DNA from: a virus
DNA: 22,033 nucleotides
Reading direction: 5' to 3' (one strand)
IMG/VR virus record: IMGVR_UViG_3300048102_000256
Location: 1-22,033 of that record
The position numbers were made by a program, and so were the translations under genes. Shown piece by piece: positions 1-8,866 of this stretch. Under the pieces are notes generated by a model. It worked only from the letters and a program-made list of their open reading frames with translations, was not told the origin of the DNA and searched no databases. Within the stretch, counting starts at the first letter, position 1, and each line of letters opens with the position of its first letter.

Positions 1-1020
1 GCGTACAACGAGAATGATGACTACAACGTAGACTACGGCGGCGCTGATCCTGACAATACGGACATCATCAACAACGGCACACAGAACGAGGATGATGAGT
101 TCGAGGAGGACTTCGGCGTAGACACTGACATTGAGATGCCCACTATTACTCCTAACGTCGAGGACGTAGAAGGCGGCGGCGGCAGTAGCGGCGGCGGCGA
201 CACAGGTGGAGACGCAGGTGGAGACACAGGTGGTGACGTTACCGGCGGTGACGTTACAGGCGGCGACACAACCACACAAGGACAGTACGAAGTAATCAGC
301 AGGAACCCCGACGGAACCGTAACTGTCCGAGACAACGTAGACGGGGACGTCTGGATCTTGGAAGGCGACTACGCTGTCGGTGACTTCGTGCCGGAAGAAG
401 GCATGGTAGATGCTGTCGGAGCTGAGGGCGAGTTAGAGGGCGGCGAAGTTAACACAGACTCTGACGTAGACGTAGACGTGAACAACCCCATCACCAACTC
501 TCAGATAGACATCCTGATAGACAGAGGGATGACTCAAGAACAGGCCGAAGCTAACCAAGAGTCTGCCATCAACCAAGGCGCTGACGCTAATGGTGACGGC
601 ATGGTGACGGACGAAGAGTGGACCGAGCACACGGGAGGAGACGGTGATTCAACAATGGGCGGTGGCGACAATACCTCTACTGATACCGGCGGCGACGTTA
701 CTGGCGGCGATGGCGGCGATAGTACTACCCCCGGAGGAGACGGCATCGGCGGAGACGGCATTGGCGGAGACGGAACTTCTGGAGACGGAGACGGCGGAGG
801 AGACGGCAACGGTGACGGTGACGGCGACGGTGACGGAGACGGGAACGGAGACGGGGATGGCAATGGGAACGGAGCCGGCGTAGGTCTCCTTGCAGGCGGC
901 GGCAACTACACTCCAAAGTGGGGCGAGTTGTTTGAGTACACGACTATCACTCCGTACCTACCCAAGCAACTGGAACCAGTACGACAATACATTGCTAAAG
1001 CTAGAGGAATGCTATCATGA
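1..1020 (+). CDS. Gly/Asp-rich acidic protein with an EF-hand loop (5' truncated by window)
   Basis: The frame is open from the first base, so the true start lies upstream; 339 residues are visible. The first Met in this window (position 136) has no convincing ribosome site, and the protein is equally acidic before it. Visible residues 1-45 are very acidic. Then come GGDT/GGDV-type repeats (about 55-90), a mixed region, a helical stretch, and one canonical EF-hand calcium loop at about residues 195-206 (D-A-N-G-D-G-M-V-T-D-E-E). A second long Gly/Asp tract of GGDG and GDGD units follows (about 215-295), then a compact C-terminus with aromatic residues and prolines. The stop overlaps the tail-adaptor start by ATGA, so it belongs to the virion-gene operon. 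T7 has the capsid gene here, but this is no capsid protein. A calcium-binding structural or decoration role is inference; the function is unknown. Confidence 0.85.
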   Translation, partial: AYNENDDYNVDYGGADPDNTDIINNGTQNEDDEFEEDFGVDTDIEMPTITPNVEDVEGGGGSSGGGDTGGDAGGDTGGDVTGGDVTGGDTTTQGQYEVISRNPDGTVTVRDNVDGDVWILEGDYAVGDFVPEEGMVDAVGAEGELEGGEVNTDSDVDVDVNNPITNSQIDILIDRGMTQEQAEANQESAINQGADANGDGMVTDEEWTEHTGGDGDSTMGGGDNTSTDTGGDVTGGDGGDSTTPGGDGIGGDGIGGDGTSGDGDGGGDGNGDGDGDGDGDGNGDGDGNGNGAGVGLLAGGGNYTPKWGELFEYTTITPYLPKQLEPVRQYIAKARGMLS

Positions 1021-1679
1021 ACTACACGGACCTAGTCAACGAAGTCCTGATCCGTATGCGAGAAGACACCGTAGACTCCATCGGCGGAAGCCGTCTTACT
1101 ATCACCGACGATCCGGTGGTAGATATCGTCAAGCTGGCTATCAACGACGCCAAGCGACTTGTCGAGGACTCTCACACGTGGAATGCTCTGCGTCATGACT
1201 GGACATTCACCAGTGTGGCAGGGACTCACACATATCCCTTGACAGGTGCCGGAAACTATGGTACAATAGATACTGTATACAGCAGTAATGGTACAGAGTT
1301 ACGTAACGTATCGTTATCGTACATACATAAGAAGTCAGCACAACAGCCTGCTAACAATACTCCTATGTACTTTGCGGCTAATGGTGTAGACTCTAACGGC
1401 GATCTATCTATTCGTCTGTTCAACACTCCTAAGGCATCACTGACCTACACCGTACACGGATTCAAGCGAACTCCTGAGTTAGACATAGACAGCGACAAGC
1501 TGATCGTCCCCTCCAAGCCTGTCATCTACATGGCCTTTGCATTGGCCTCACGCGAGCGTGGAGAAGCTGGCGGCGCACAGGCAGGCGAGTTGTTCATGAT
1601 GGCCGAGCAGTATCTCAAGGATGCTATCGCACTGGACTCCGCTAACTCTGATCTTGATAACGACTGGAATGTCCGCTAA
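1017..1679 (+). CDS. Tail tubular protein A-like tail adaptor (T7 gp11-like)
   Basis: A 220-residue protein of the size and type of T7 gp11, which forms the ring joining the portal to the tail nozzle. The N-terminus (MNYTDLVNEVLIRM) and the stretch about 25-60, with helices and the W-N-A-L-R motif, match the usual start of this family. The C-terminal helical region (about 165-205, with S-R-E-R-G-E and a run ending M-A-E-Q-Y-L) is typical of podovirus adaptors. It starts at an ATGA overlap with the preceding gene and its stop overlaps the next start (TAATG), so the three genes are translationally coupled. The middle of the gene (about 1255-1420) is visibly more AT-rich than its neighbours and contains a promoter-like sequence. 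The family assignment is from recognisable sequence pattern and gene order, not from a search. Confidence 0.82.
   Translation: MNYTDLVNEVLIRMREDTVDSIGGSRLTITDDPVVDIVKLAINDAKRLVEDSHTWNALRHDWTFTSVAGTHTYPLTGAGNYGTIDTVYSSNGTELRNVSLSYIHKKSAQQPANNTPMYFAANGVDSNGDLSIRLFNTPKASLTYTVHGFKRTPELDIDSDKLIVPSKPVIYMAFALASRERGEAGGAQAGELFMMAEQYLKDAIALDSANSDLDNDWNVR
1239..1267 (+). promoter_or_regulatory. Sigma70-type promoter inside the tail-adaptor gene
   Basis: Perfect -35 TTGACA at 1239-1244, a 17-nt spacer, and -10 TACAAT at 1262-1267 (5 of 6 to TATAAT). It faces the tail nozzle and internal-virion genes and sits in an AT-rich patch of the tail-adaptor gene. It could give extra transcript for genes from 1679 onward. 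That it is used in vivo is inference. Confidence 0.6.
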
Positions 1680-3373
1680 TGGCTAAACCCTTACAGTCAC
1701 TACTAGTCCGAGCCCCCTCATTCGAGGGTCTTAACACTGAGGACAGCCCGCTGGGGCAGAACCTCAACTTCGCGCAGTCCGCAGACAATGCGGTCATCGA
1801 CAGGTTAGGACGACTGGGCTCACGGCTGGCGTTCGCCAAGGACACCGACACTATCGACGTCTCCTACGGGGACGCCGGTAACGAGGTCGTCCGCACTGAC
1901 ATTGAGGTCATGCAGATAGGCGGTGGAGATGTCAACGGTAAGTACATCATCCTCTGCACCGTCAAGGTGGAGCAGTTGGACGACGACGGCACAGCCCTGC
2001 AGACAGACTACTTCGTATGTCGGCGCGACGGCACTACACTCACCGAGCTGAGTCTGCCTCCCGGTATCCCCAGTGCGACGCAAGTGGGCAGAGCTAAGAT
2101 CATCTACTTCAACGACAAGCTGTACGTATTCAGCAGTGGCAACCCCGCGCTGATCTACGATGACACGGCAGACCAGATGACGTTCATGTCGGCCGAGCCC
2201 AACTGGCTCCCGCCGCAGGACGACAACGGCAACCTAGCTGACGAGATCGACGGGGACATCGTGTTGTCTGCGTACGGTCGGCTGTGGGTGGCTGGAGTAG
2301 GCTACGACTACAACAAGATCTACTACAGCGATCTGCTGATTGCCAACCAGTGGTACGACGGCAAGTCTACGCAGACTGACACACAGAACACAGGCGGCAT
2401 CATCGACGTGTCTGAGTTCTGGCCCAACGGCGGCGACCGCATTATATCGATAGCGGCGCACAACAACTTCCTCATCGTCTTCGGCCGAGAGTCAATCCTA
2501 GTGTACGCTAACGCGGCATCCGGTGACCCTGCGGCGGCTGACGGTATCTTCTTGCAAGACTCCATGATGAACCTTGGCTCTGTAGGCAGGGACGCTGTGG
2601 TCAATACGGGTAGCGACGTGCTGTTCGTAGACGATAGCGGAATCCGGTCGCTTAGCCGTACGATCCAAGAGAAGTCAGTGCCGATTGGCGACATCTCACG
2701 TAACGTACGTGGCGACATACGGCGAATCATCGGCGAGGCAGATCAGGAGCGTGTCACGCTGTCCTACTGGCCTGCCGAGTCTGTCATCGTATGCCTGTTC
2801 CCAGACTCAGCTCAAGCGTTCGTCGCCTCAGCTAACGCACCGTCCTCTACGGGCGGGCTGAAGATGACCAAGTGGAACAGATGCTTCTTCAATAAGATGC
2901 ACTACTTCGAGAACCAAGGAGTGACGGGCATCTACCTCGCAGGCAACACGAACCAGAACGGACTGCTGGAGTACACCGGCTACACCGAGTGGAACGACAG
3001 ACCGTTCACGTTCAAGTACTCGTCCATGCCTCTTGACTTCGGTCATCCGGCACACGACAAGTTCCTGCGTAGCATTGACTACACCATCTTCTCGTTGTTC
3101 GAGGAGACTAACGCTACCGCGAGATGGGGCTACGACGGCAACCTGACGCGGAAGAAAGCCATCGGCATTGACGCACTGATCCCAGCCTACTACAACGAGG
3201 CGACGTTCGGTGACACTACATTCGGAGCATCCGGCTCGACCATCCGACGCTACAGGGTTAACACCCGAGGGAGCGGGAGCATGGCACGGATCGGACTCGA
3301 CATACAGATCCTCGGGAACGAGGTTAGTGTGCAAGAGATTAACGTACAGACACTTCTCGGGAGAATCAACTAA
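1679..3373 (+). CDS. Tail tubular protein B-like tail nozzle (T7 gp12-like)
   Basis: A 564-residue protein placed directly after the adaptor, as gp12 follows gp11 in T7-like phages. In that family six copies form the nozzle of the short tail through which DNA leaves. The N-terminus has the expected pattern: a short lead, then P-S-F-E-G-L-N-T-E-D-S-P and a region about 30-50 with N-A-V-I-D-R-L-G-R-L. The middle is rich in beta-strand and aromatic residues (W-L-P-P, Y-G-R-L-W-V, I-Y-Y-S-D), like the propeller-type body of nozzle proteins. It is shorter than T7 gp12 (about 790 aa), as in many marine podoviruses. It starts at a TAATG overlap and ends at another, and so is coupled to both neighbours. 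The family call is confident; structural detail is from the family. Confidence 0.82.
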   Translation: MAKPLQSLLVRAPSFEGLNTEDSPLGQNLNFAQSADNAVIDRLGRLGSRLAFAKDTDTIDVSYGDAGNEVVRTDIEVMQIGGGDVNGKYIILCTVKVEQLDDDGTALQTDYFVCRRDGTTLTELSLPPGIPSATQVGRAKIIYFNDKLYVFSSGNPALIYDDTADQMTFMSAEPNWLPPQDDNGNLADEIDGDIVLSAYGRLWVAGVGYDYNKIYYSDLLIANQWYDGKSTQTDTQNTGGIIDVSEFWPNGGDRIISIAAHNNFLIVFGRESILVYANAASGDPAAADGIFLQDSMMNLGSVGRDAVVNTGSDVLFVDDSGIRSLSRTIQEKSVPIGDISRNVRGDIRRIIGEADQERVTLSYWPAESVIVCLFPDSAQAFVASANAPSSTGGLKMTKWNRCFFNKMHYFENQGVTGIYLAGNTNQNGLLEYTGYTEWNDRPFTFKYSSMPLDFGHPAHDKFLRSIDYTIFSLFEETNATARWGYDGNLTRKKAIGIDALIPAYYNEATFGDTTFGASGSTIRRYRVNTRGSGSMARIGLDIQILGNEVSVQEINVQTLLGRIN

Positions 3374-4470
3374 TGGATGAGTCACAGATTCAAGGCCTAT
3401 TAGGGCTTGCTAGTTCTGTCGGACAGATCGGCGCGGGGTATGCCTACGCCGACTTGATGAGCGACAGGGGCCAGCAATACGCCAACCAGATGGGGACGCT
3501 AGCGAGCCAGCTACAGGAAGACGCTAAGTTCAAGACCTACGGCATCACGCCTACCAGCGCCATCGGCGGAGCTACGCAGGACGCCGCAATGGGAGCCGCT
3601 GGTAACGCAGGCATTGCCGCAGGGCAGGCGTCTATGGATCAGGCTATGGGTGTGCTGGGCAACAACGACAACGCACTCACTGGTCAGGCTACAGCAGGCT
3701 TCGGCGCTGGACAGCAGGGCTTGAGCGGACAGCAGATGGGCAACTACAGCGCGGCTGACATGTTCCGACAGCAGTCTATGCAAGGCACAGGGGCCCGTGA
3801 GCAGGAGATCTACAACCGCGCTATGGCTATGCAACAGCCGGCTCTCGACGCACAGCGCGCACAGATGAACGCCCGTGAGTTCGCTCAAGGTCGGTCAGGT
3901 ATTCGTGGTAGTCAGTTCGGCGGTACGGGTGAGGACGCGGCAATGGCTCGCGCACAGGCTCAAGCTATGAACACGGCGGCCTTCCAGTCTATGGGTCAGG
4001 CACAGGCTGAGCAGTTGCAACAGGCTAACATCGCCGCCCAGTACGGACAGCAGGGAATAGGGGCCGCGGGCCTCAACGCCAACATCGGCCAGATGTACGG
4101 CCAGCTCGGCACGGCTAACCAAGCAGGGGCGCTGGCTAACGCACAGGCTATGGGCGCTATCGGCGCTAACCAAGGCCAGCTTGGGTTGGGCCAGTACGAT
4201 GCTTCGTTCGCTGGCATGGACCGCGCTACGGCGGCCGCACAGGTGGCGAACCAGCAGATGCAGATGGCTCAGACGGGTCAGCTCACAGGTGCTGGGTATG
4301 CCGCACAGCTTGGCCTCGGCGGTATTCAGACTGCGGTCAACGCAGACAAGGCGGGGTCGGAGCTCATGGGCAACATCCTCGCGGCTCAGATCAACGCGGC
4401 AGGCAACAGCCAAGGCGAGAGCGGAGGCGGCGGTCTGTTCAGTCAGCTTGGACAAGCCCTCGGACTTTAA
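3373..4470 (+). CDS. Ala/Gln/Gly-rich internal virion (ejection) protein
   Basis: A 365-residue protein very rich in Ala, Gln, Gly and Met, mostly predicted helical, with low-complexity runs. A more conserved core lies at about residues 135-220: an R-E-Q-E-I-Y-N-R-A motif, then Q-Q-P-A-L-D-A-Q-R, F-A-Q-G-R-S-G-I-R and G-G-T-G-E-D-A-A-M-A-R-A-Q-A. This pattern recurs in structural proteins of marine podoviruses in the slot of T7 gp14. That protein forms part of the ejection channel through the host outer membrane. A hydrophobic segment near the N-terminus (about 8-25) and a Gly-rich C-terminus fit a protein that must rearrange during ejection. It starts at a TAATG overlap with the nozzle gene. 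The virion role is inferred from position and composition; which T7 protein it replaces is uncertain. Confidence 0.7.
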   Translation: MDESQIQGLLGLASSVGQIGAGYAYADLMSDRGQQYANQMGTLASQLQEDAKFKTYGITPTSAIGGATQDAAMGAAGNAGIAAGQASMDQAMGVLGNNDNALTGQATAGFGAGQQGLSGQQMGNYSAADMFRQQSMQGTGAREQEIYNRAMAMQQPALDAQRAQMNAREFAQGRSGIRGSQFGGTGEDAAMARAQAQAMNTAAFQSMGQAQAEQLQQANIAAQYGQQGIGAAGLNANIGQMYGQLGTANQAGALANAQAMGAIGANQGQLGLGQYDASFAGMDRATAAAQVANQQMQMAQTGQLTGAGYAAQLGLGGIQTAVNADKAGSELMGNILAAQINAAGNSQGESGGGGLFSQLGQALGL

Positions 4471-4481
4471 GGAGATAAGTA

Positions 4482-5675
4482 ATGGCTGGATCAGATCAAT
4501 CAATTAATCTGACGGGCATGCTCGGGCAGATCGGGAATACAGTAGGTAGCATGGGGGACGCGTACAAGCCTGTGTCGCAGGCGCTGTCGAAGCCCCAAGG
4601 TAACATGACTGACCCCGCGCACTTACAGCGATTGGCGCAGTGGGCGTCCTCTAACGGCGACAGTGCGTCCGCGTCTATGTACATGCAACAGGCTCGAACC
4701 CTGAGAGATCAGGCGGAGAAGGCGCGCATGGTAGAGGGGCAGGGTGTGGTAGCCGGACTGATGACTCAGGTTCGAGAGAACGAGACAGCCGAAGGTGTGG
4801 ACCCGTTTGTACGTAACGCCACGTCCAGACAGCTTAACGCCGAGATGCTTGCGGCGGCGGAACAGTACGGTCTCGATCCTACTCGATACGTAGGGTACGG
4901 CGAAAGCGTGCGCGACGAGGCTATGATACGCGCTCAGAGACAGGCGGCGGTAGATGCTACTGCACGGGCTAACAACGAGCGGGCTACCTTAGAAAGGCTC
5001 AACGGCTTGTACGCCAGCGGGGACGAGACTGCACTAGAGAACGCGCTGGTGACCTTGGAGCAAGACGGACAGTCTACGCTGACTCGCGAGTTCCGAGAAG
5101 GGCTGGCTAGAGTCGCAGACGCAGAGGCTGTTCGTGACGAGCACGCTCGAACCCGCAATGAGAAGGACAACCACAACCGGCCGCTGACGGAAGAAGAGCA
5201 GGAAGAGGCCAAGAAGTTCGGCATCAAGGTAGACGCATACCCGTCTATCGGAGCCGCACGTAGCAAGATTAACGAACAGCGTGTGACAGAGGCCCGTGCG
5301 AGTCTGTCTTCTAAGAACAGCAGGGTGGTTGCCACTGGCGTAGTCGAGTCTATGATGCCCGAGATCCTTAGAGAGATAGCGCGCGATTCAGAGTCTTTCG
5401 ATGACTACCGCTTTACTCCCGGCAACGACGGTCTTACAGACTACATCCGGAATGACCTGCTAGACAACGAGGCCCTCGTTAAAGAGATTGCCGCATTCGT
5501 ATCGGCGCAGGGACCAGAGCAAGGAGAGCAGGCGGCGGCACAGATACGCCGTCTTGTCATCGAACACCTCAAGACTCGCGCAGGCGAGGACGGGTTTATC
5601 GAGAAGATGTTCGGAGGAGGCGTACAGGCCGACCTTCGTAAGCTAAGTGCCAAGTCAGCGGATGATTACTTATAA
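4482..5675 (+). CDS. Putative internal virion protein
   Basis: A 397-residue, mostly charged and helical protein between two other putative ejection proteins, in the slot of T7 gp15. The start is clear: AAGGAGATAAGT directly precedes the ATG, one of the strongest ribosome sites in the window and one of the few in this block not made by overlap. The N-terminal 60 residues are Gly/Ser-rich (T-G-M-L-G-Q-I-G-N-T-V-G-S). A long coiled-coil-like region (about 70-270) is rich in Glu, Arg and Ala. No enzyme motif or membrane segment is seen. The stop overlaps the next start (TAATG). T7 gp15 is roughly twice as long, so this is a short equivalent or a different protein. The assignment rests on position and composition. 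Confidence 0.65.
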   Translation: MAGSDQSINLTGMLGQIGNTVGSMGDAYKPVSQALSKPQGNMTDPAHLQRLAQWASSNGDSASASMYMQQARTLRDQAEKARMVEGQGVVAGLMTQVRENETAEGVDPFVRNATSRQLNAEMLAAAEQYGLDPTRYVGYGESVRDEAMIRAQRQAAVDATARANNERATLERLNGLYASGDETALENALVTLEQDGQSTLTREFREGLARVADAEAVRDEHARTRNEKDNHNRPLTEEEQEEAKKFGIKVDAYPSIGAARSKINEQRVTEARASLSSKNSRVVATGVVESMMPEILREIARDSESFDDYRFTPGNDGLTDYIRNDLLDNEALVKEIAAFVSAQGPEQGEQAAAQIRRLVIEHLKTRAGEDGFIEKMFGGGVQADLRKLSAKSADDYL

Positions 5676-8479
5676 TGCCATCATTAGAGCAATACAAGAA
5701 CGCCATCGCGGCGGCACAGGAGGACGGTAACGAGTCCGCTGTTGCTGAACTGCGCGAGCGTGTCGGAGAGGCGGCTGAGCAGGCCAAGTCCGACGGCAAC
5801 ATGGAAGCCTACGGTGAGCTGGCGGCTGTCGCCGAGTTCGACAAGTGGGACGACAATACGTTCGCTGAGGACTTGCAGGCAGTAGGCCAGAAGATGTTGA
5901 ACTTCGTCGGCACCGGCGAAGAGATAGCCGCTGGAGGACGTGCGGGCTTGAGCATGTTGCTGGAGCCTATCACTAAGAAGGTACTGGGTCTCGACTACGA
6001 GTCCGAGTTCAGTATGGAGGAGCTAGCCCGACGCTACGACGAAGAGTACGCCGAGGGCCAGCGTGTCGAGGAGAACCTTGAGCGCGACGCCCCTGTCACG
6101 GCAGTCGTGGCCGAGGTAGCTCCCCAGATAGTCGGCGGCTTCGGTGTCGCTAAGGCCCTAGGCACAGCGGCCACGCGCGGCGGTAACGCCCTGCGTCAGG
6201 GTGCGGCCCTCGGCGGTGAGATGGCGCTGTACCAAGTAGGCGAGAAGGAAGGCGATCTGCGTACGCGTGTCGAGTCTCTGGACCTTACCGATGCGGCTGT
6301 CATCACGGCCGGTACGCTACTGGGTACGGCAGGCGGTGCGCTGATACGCGGCACTGATCCCGACTCTGCTACGATCATGGATCTGGTAGGGGCCGCCAAC
6401 AAGAACATAGCCACCGCTGGTATGAAGGGCGGCGAGGCTACTGCTGAGCTAGCCAAGGGAGTGGGCAAGTACGTCGAGGGCGTGGGCAACTTCGCTACCG
6501 GCGGACGTGTAACGCCGGCGCTGGAGCAGTTGAACAAGAACGCAATCGCTCCCGTCAAGGAGCAGTTCGACGCCAGCATAAGCCCTGTGCTCAAGGCGGC
6601 AGGTAAGAAGGTCTCCCAAGAGTTCGACAAGGCGTTCACTCCTGTGCGTACTCTCGCGGCCAAGACGGTTGACAAGCAGTTCGGCGGTCGTCTGGAGCGT
6701 GGGGCCATCAACGGCCAGCGCGGTACAGAGGAAGTGGACCGGCTGATGTTCGATACGCATAAGCTGGGCAAGGTTCGCGACGCTATACAGGGTAACGAGC
6801 GCGCGATGGCGGCTATGGCAGACGCTACTAACAACGAGCTGAAGTGGGAGAAGCGCAAGCTAGGCTTCACGGTCCTCAAGGAAGAGCTAGGAGAGACCGA
6901 CTACAACGGCTTCATGAAGTTCCTCACGGACCAAGAGGATATACTCAACAAGCACGCGCCTCACACGCAGACGTACAAGCGTAGGTTCGGACACATGTCC
7001 GTCGCTCGTAGGGCCGCGAAGAATGAAGACACTGTAGCAGAGAAGACGTTCCGCGAACAGCGTGAGGCAGGAGAGGCGGCGAGCCGTCTGAACACGTCTG
7101 ACGGTACCATGAAGGACAAGCTACAGCTAGCGCGTCTGTCTGAGGACGGATCGACTACGTCTCGATACCACAACGAGAACCTGATTGAGAACCCAATCGA
7201 CAGCCACCACTACTTCATGCGGGCTAACGCACAGATGGGCGAGATGAACAAGGCTCTCGGCATCCGTGGGGCGCAGACCGCTGAGGAGATGGATCAGGCG
7301 GCCAAGGGTAAGTTCTACCAAGAGCGTCTGCGTGAGTACTACGCAGGAGACGCACGCAAGGCAGATCAGGCTATCGAGCTGTACAATCAAACGGTCTGGG
7401 GAAGCCAGCGGTCTATGGCGGCTGAGCTACAGATCGTACGTAACTTAGGCTACTCGTCTACCATCGCCAACCCGTACGGTGCGCTGTTGCAGGCACACGA
7501 CGGACTGAACGCGGCTTACATGCACGGCAGTGACAACGCGATCAAGGCCATGATGAAGGAGGCCGACTTCGGTGACCTCACTATGGAGGAGCTGGGGATT
7601 GTACGTCAGCACTTCAACGAGATGACCGCTCCTGCTATGGGCACCAAGACTCAGTCGTTCACTGGTGAAGACGCCATGCGTGTACTCGCACAGCAGACCG
7701 AGAAGCTGTTGGAGTTCTCTATGAAGTACTCCGGCTTCGCTCCGGGCGATCGCTTCATGAAGGCTAAGATCGTACGCTCGGGTCTGCTACAGGAGCAGGC
7801 GATCGTCAAGAACAATCCCGCTAAGTTCCGCAGTAAGTGGCAACACACGTTCGATAAGGCGGAGCTGGACATTCTTGAGCGTGCCGTACGCGAGGGCGAC
7901 AGCACTAACGATCTGGTCAAGCAGTTGGGTCTGATGAAGCTAGCGCGTCTTCAGCCTATCAGCGCGGCCAGCAACACGTACTACCAGTTGTCCGTCCCTA
8001 ACGCACGTATCTTCTACATGCTGAAGGGCTTCGCTATCACACAGCTTGACCTCATTAAGCGGCAGATCCAGCAGAACTACAAGGAAGGCGGGATCAAGGC
8101 GGCTGGTCAAGACATGGCGCGGTACATGCTCCTGTCGGCTGGCGGCTACGGTGTCGTACATGAGACACGCCAGCTTGCCAAGGGTAACCTACCTGACTAC
8201 AGCAACGTACCTGCGCTGGCCTTCTATCAGGCTCTGTCGGTAGCTACTATCGGCGCATCAGGCGGTACGCAGTACGGCTTCAGCCGGTTCCAGCAAGATC
8301 CTACGGGTGCTATGACGCAGAACTTCATCCCACCTCTTGGCCCTGTCGAGGGCGTGACTAAGGATATGGCGGAGATGCTCGGCAGTAGCGAGAACCCGAA
8401 CAAGTTCGTACCAGATGAGACTCTAAAGGACGTGCCGGTTATCGGCCCGTTGTTCGCATGGATGTTCGATCCGGAGTAA
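5675..8479 (+). CDS. Large internal virion protein (putative DNA ejection protein)
   Basis: At 934 residues this is the largest protein in the window and the last large gene of the virion block, as T7 gp16 is. The N-terminus is a charged helical region (about 1-60). Two alanine/glycine-rich weakly hydrophobic stretches at about 150-185 and 205-225 (around V-V-A-E-V-A-P-Q-I-V-G and V-I-T-A-G-T-L-L-G) could insert in membranes. A long charged helical body (about 230-640) follows, then a C-terminal part with further hydrophobic patches at about 800-880. I see no lytic transglycosylase motif like that at the N-terminus of T7 gp16, so peptidoglycan opening must come from elsewhere. It is coupled to the previous gene by TAATG and followed three bases later by the next gene. 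The role is inferred from order and size. Confidence 0.7.
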   Translation: MPSLEQYKNAIAAAQEDGNESAVAELRERVGEAAEQAKSDGNMEAYGELAAVAEFDKWDDNTFAEDLQAVGQKMLNFVGTGEEIAAGGRAGLSMLLEPITKKVLGLDYESEFSMEELARRYDEEYAEGQRVEENLERDAPVTAVVAEVAPQIVGGFGVAKALGTAATRGGNALRQGAALGGEMALYQVGEKEGDLRTRVESLDLTDAAVITAGTLLGTAGGALIRGTDPDSATIMDLVGAANKNIATAGMKGGEATAELAKGVGKYVEGVGNFATGGRVTPALEQLNKNAIAPVKEQFDASISPVLKAAGKKVSQEFDKAFTPVRTLAAKTVDKQFGGRLERGAINGQRGTEEVDRLMFDTHKLGKVRDAIQGNERAMAAMADATNNELKWEKRKLGFTVLKEELGETDYNGFMKFLTDQEDILNKHAPHTQTYKRRFGHMSVARRAAKNEDTVAEKTFREQREAGEAASRLNTSDGTMKDKLQLARLSEDGSTTSRYHNENLIENPIDSHHYFMRANAQMGEMNKALGIRGAQTAEEMDQAAKGKFYQERLREYYAGDARKADQAIELYNQTVWGSQRSMAAELQIVRNLGYSSTIANPYGALLQAHDGLNAAYMHGSDNAIKAMMKEADFGDLTMEELGIVRQHFNEMTAPAMGTKTQSFTGEDAMRVLAQQTEKLLEFSMKYSGFAPGDRFMKAKIVRSGLLQEQAIVKNNPAKFRSKWQHTFDKAELDILERAVREGDSTNDLVKQLGLMKLARLQPISAASNTYYQLSVPNARIFYMLKGFAITQLDLIKRQIQQNYKEGGIKAAGQDMARYMLLSAGGYGVVHETRQLAKGNLPDYSNVPALAFYQALSVATIGASGGTQYGFSRFQQDPTGAMTQNFIPPLGPVEGVTKDMAEMLGSSENPNKFVPDETLKDVPVIGPLFAWMFDPE

Positions 8480-8482
8480 TGT

Positions 8483-8866
8483 ATGACAAACGATGACGTA
8501 ACAAGGAAGTTAGGACACGTCGAGAAGGAACTAGCGGCACACGGAAGTGCCTTGGTTAGTACAGCCCAGCAGATGAGCCACCTAGCTCATAGATCAGACG
8601 AGCGCCTCGAGTACATACGCGAGCGGTTCGACGATCTGCAGGAGGCTGGCAGGGCTATCTCGGCAATGTTAGATCGAAGGCATGAGGAGATGCTGTCGGC
8701 TCGCCGTAAGATCATCTCCTTCGCATCCACTGTGCTTATCACGTGCTTCAGTGCGCTGTGGATGGCGATCCTTGCTCCCATGCAAGAGGAGATGGCGATA
8801 CTAGAGAGGAGAATGATTGATGCTGAGAAGCGTATTGCTGTGTATCTTCATAGCGACAACGACTAG
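8483..8866 (+). CDS. Coiled-coil protein with one membrane segment (lysis candidate)
   Basis: A 127-residue protein. Residues 1-75 are charged and helical with coiled-coil character. One hydrophobic segment spans about 77-99 (I-I-S-F-A-S-T-V-L-I-T-C-F-S-A-L-W-M-A-I). A further charged helix of about 28 residues ends the protein. The R-R-K cluster just before the segment predicts the N-terminus in the cytoplasm and the C-terminus in the periplasm. GGAG six bases before the ATG is the ribosome site. The gene lies between the last ejection protein and a spanin-like lipoprotein whose start is nested in its 3' end, a position where podoviruses often carry lysis genes. It could be a holin or a scaffold partner of the lipoprotein; no family was recognised. 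Confidence 0.75.
   Translation: MTNDDVTRKLGHVEKELAAHGSALVSTAQQMSHLAHRSDERLEYIRERFDDLQEAGRAISAMLDRRHEEMLSARRKIISFASTVLITCFSALWMAILAPMQEEMAILERRMIDAEKRIAVYLHSDND

Noticed and set aside
136-138. ATG as the start of the Gly/Asp-rich protein
   Set aside because: No ribosome site precedes it, the frame is open to the window edge, and the upstream residues have the same acidic composition.
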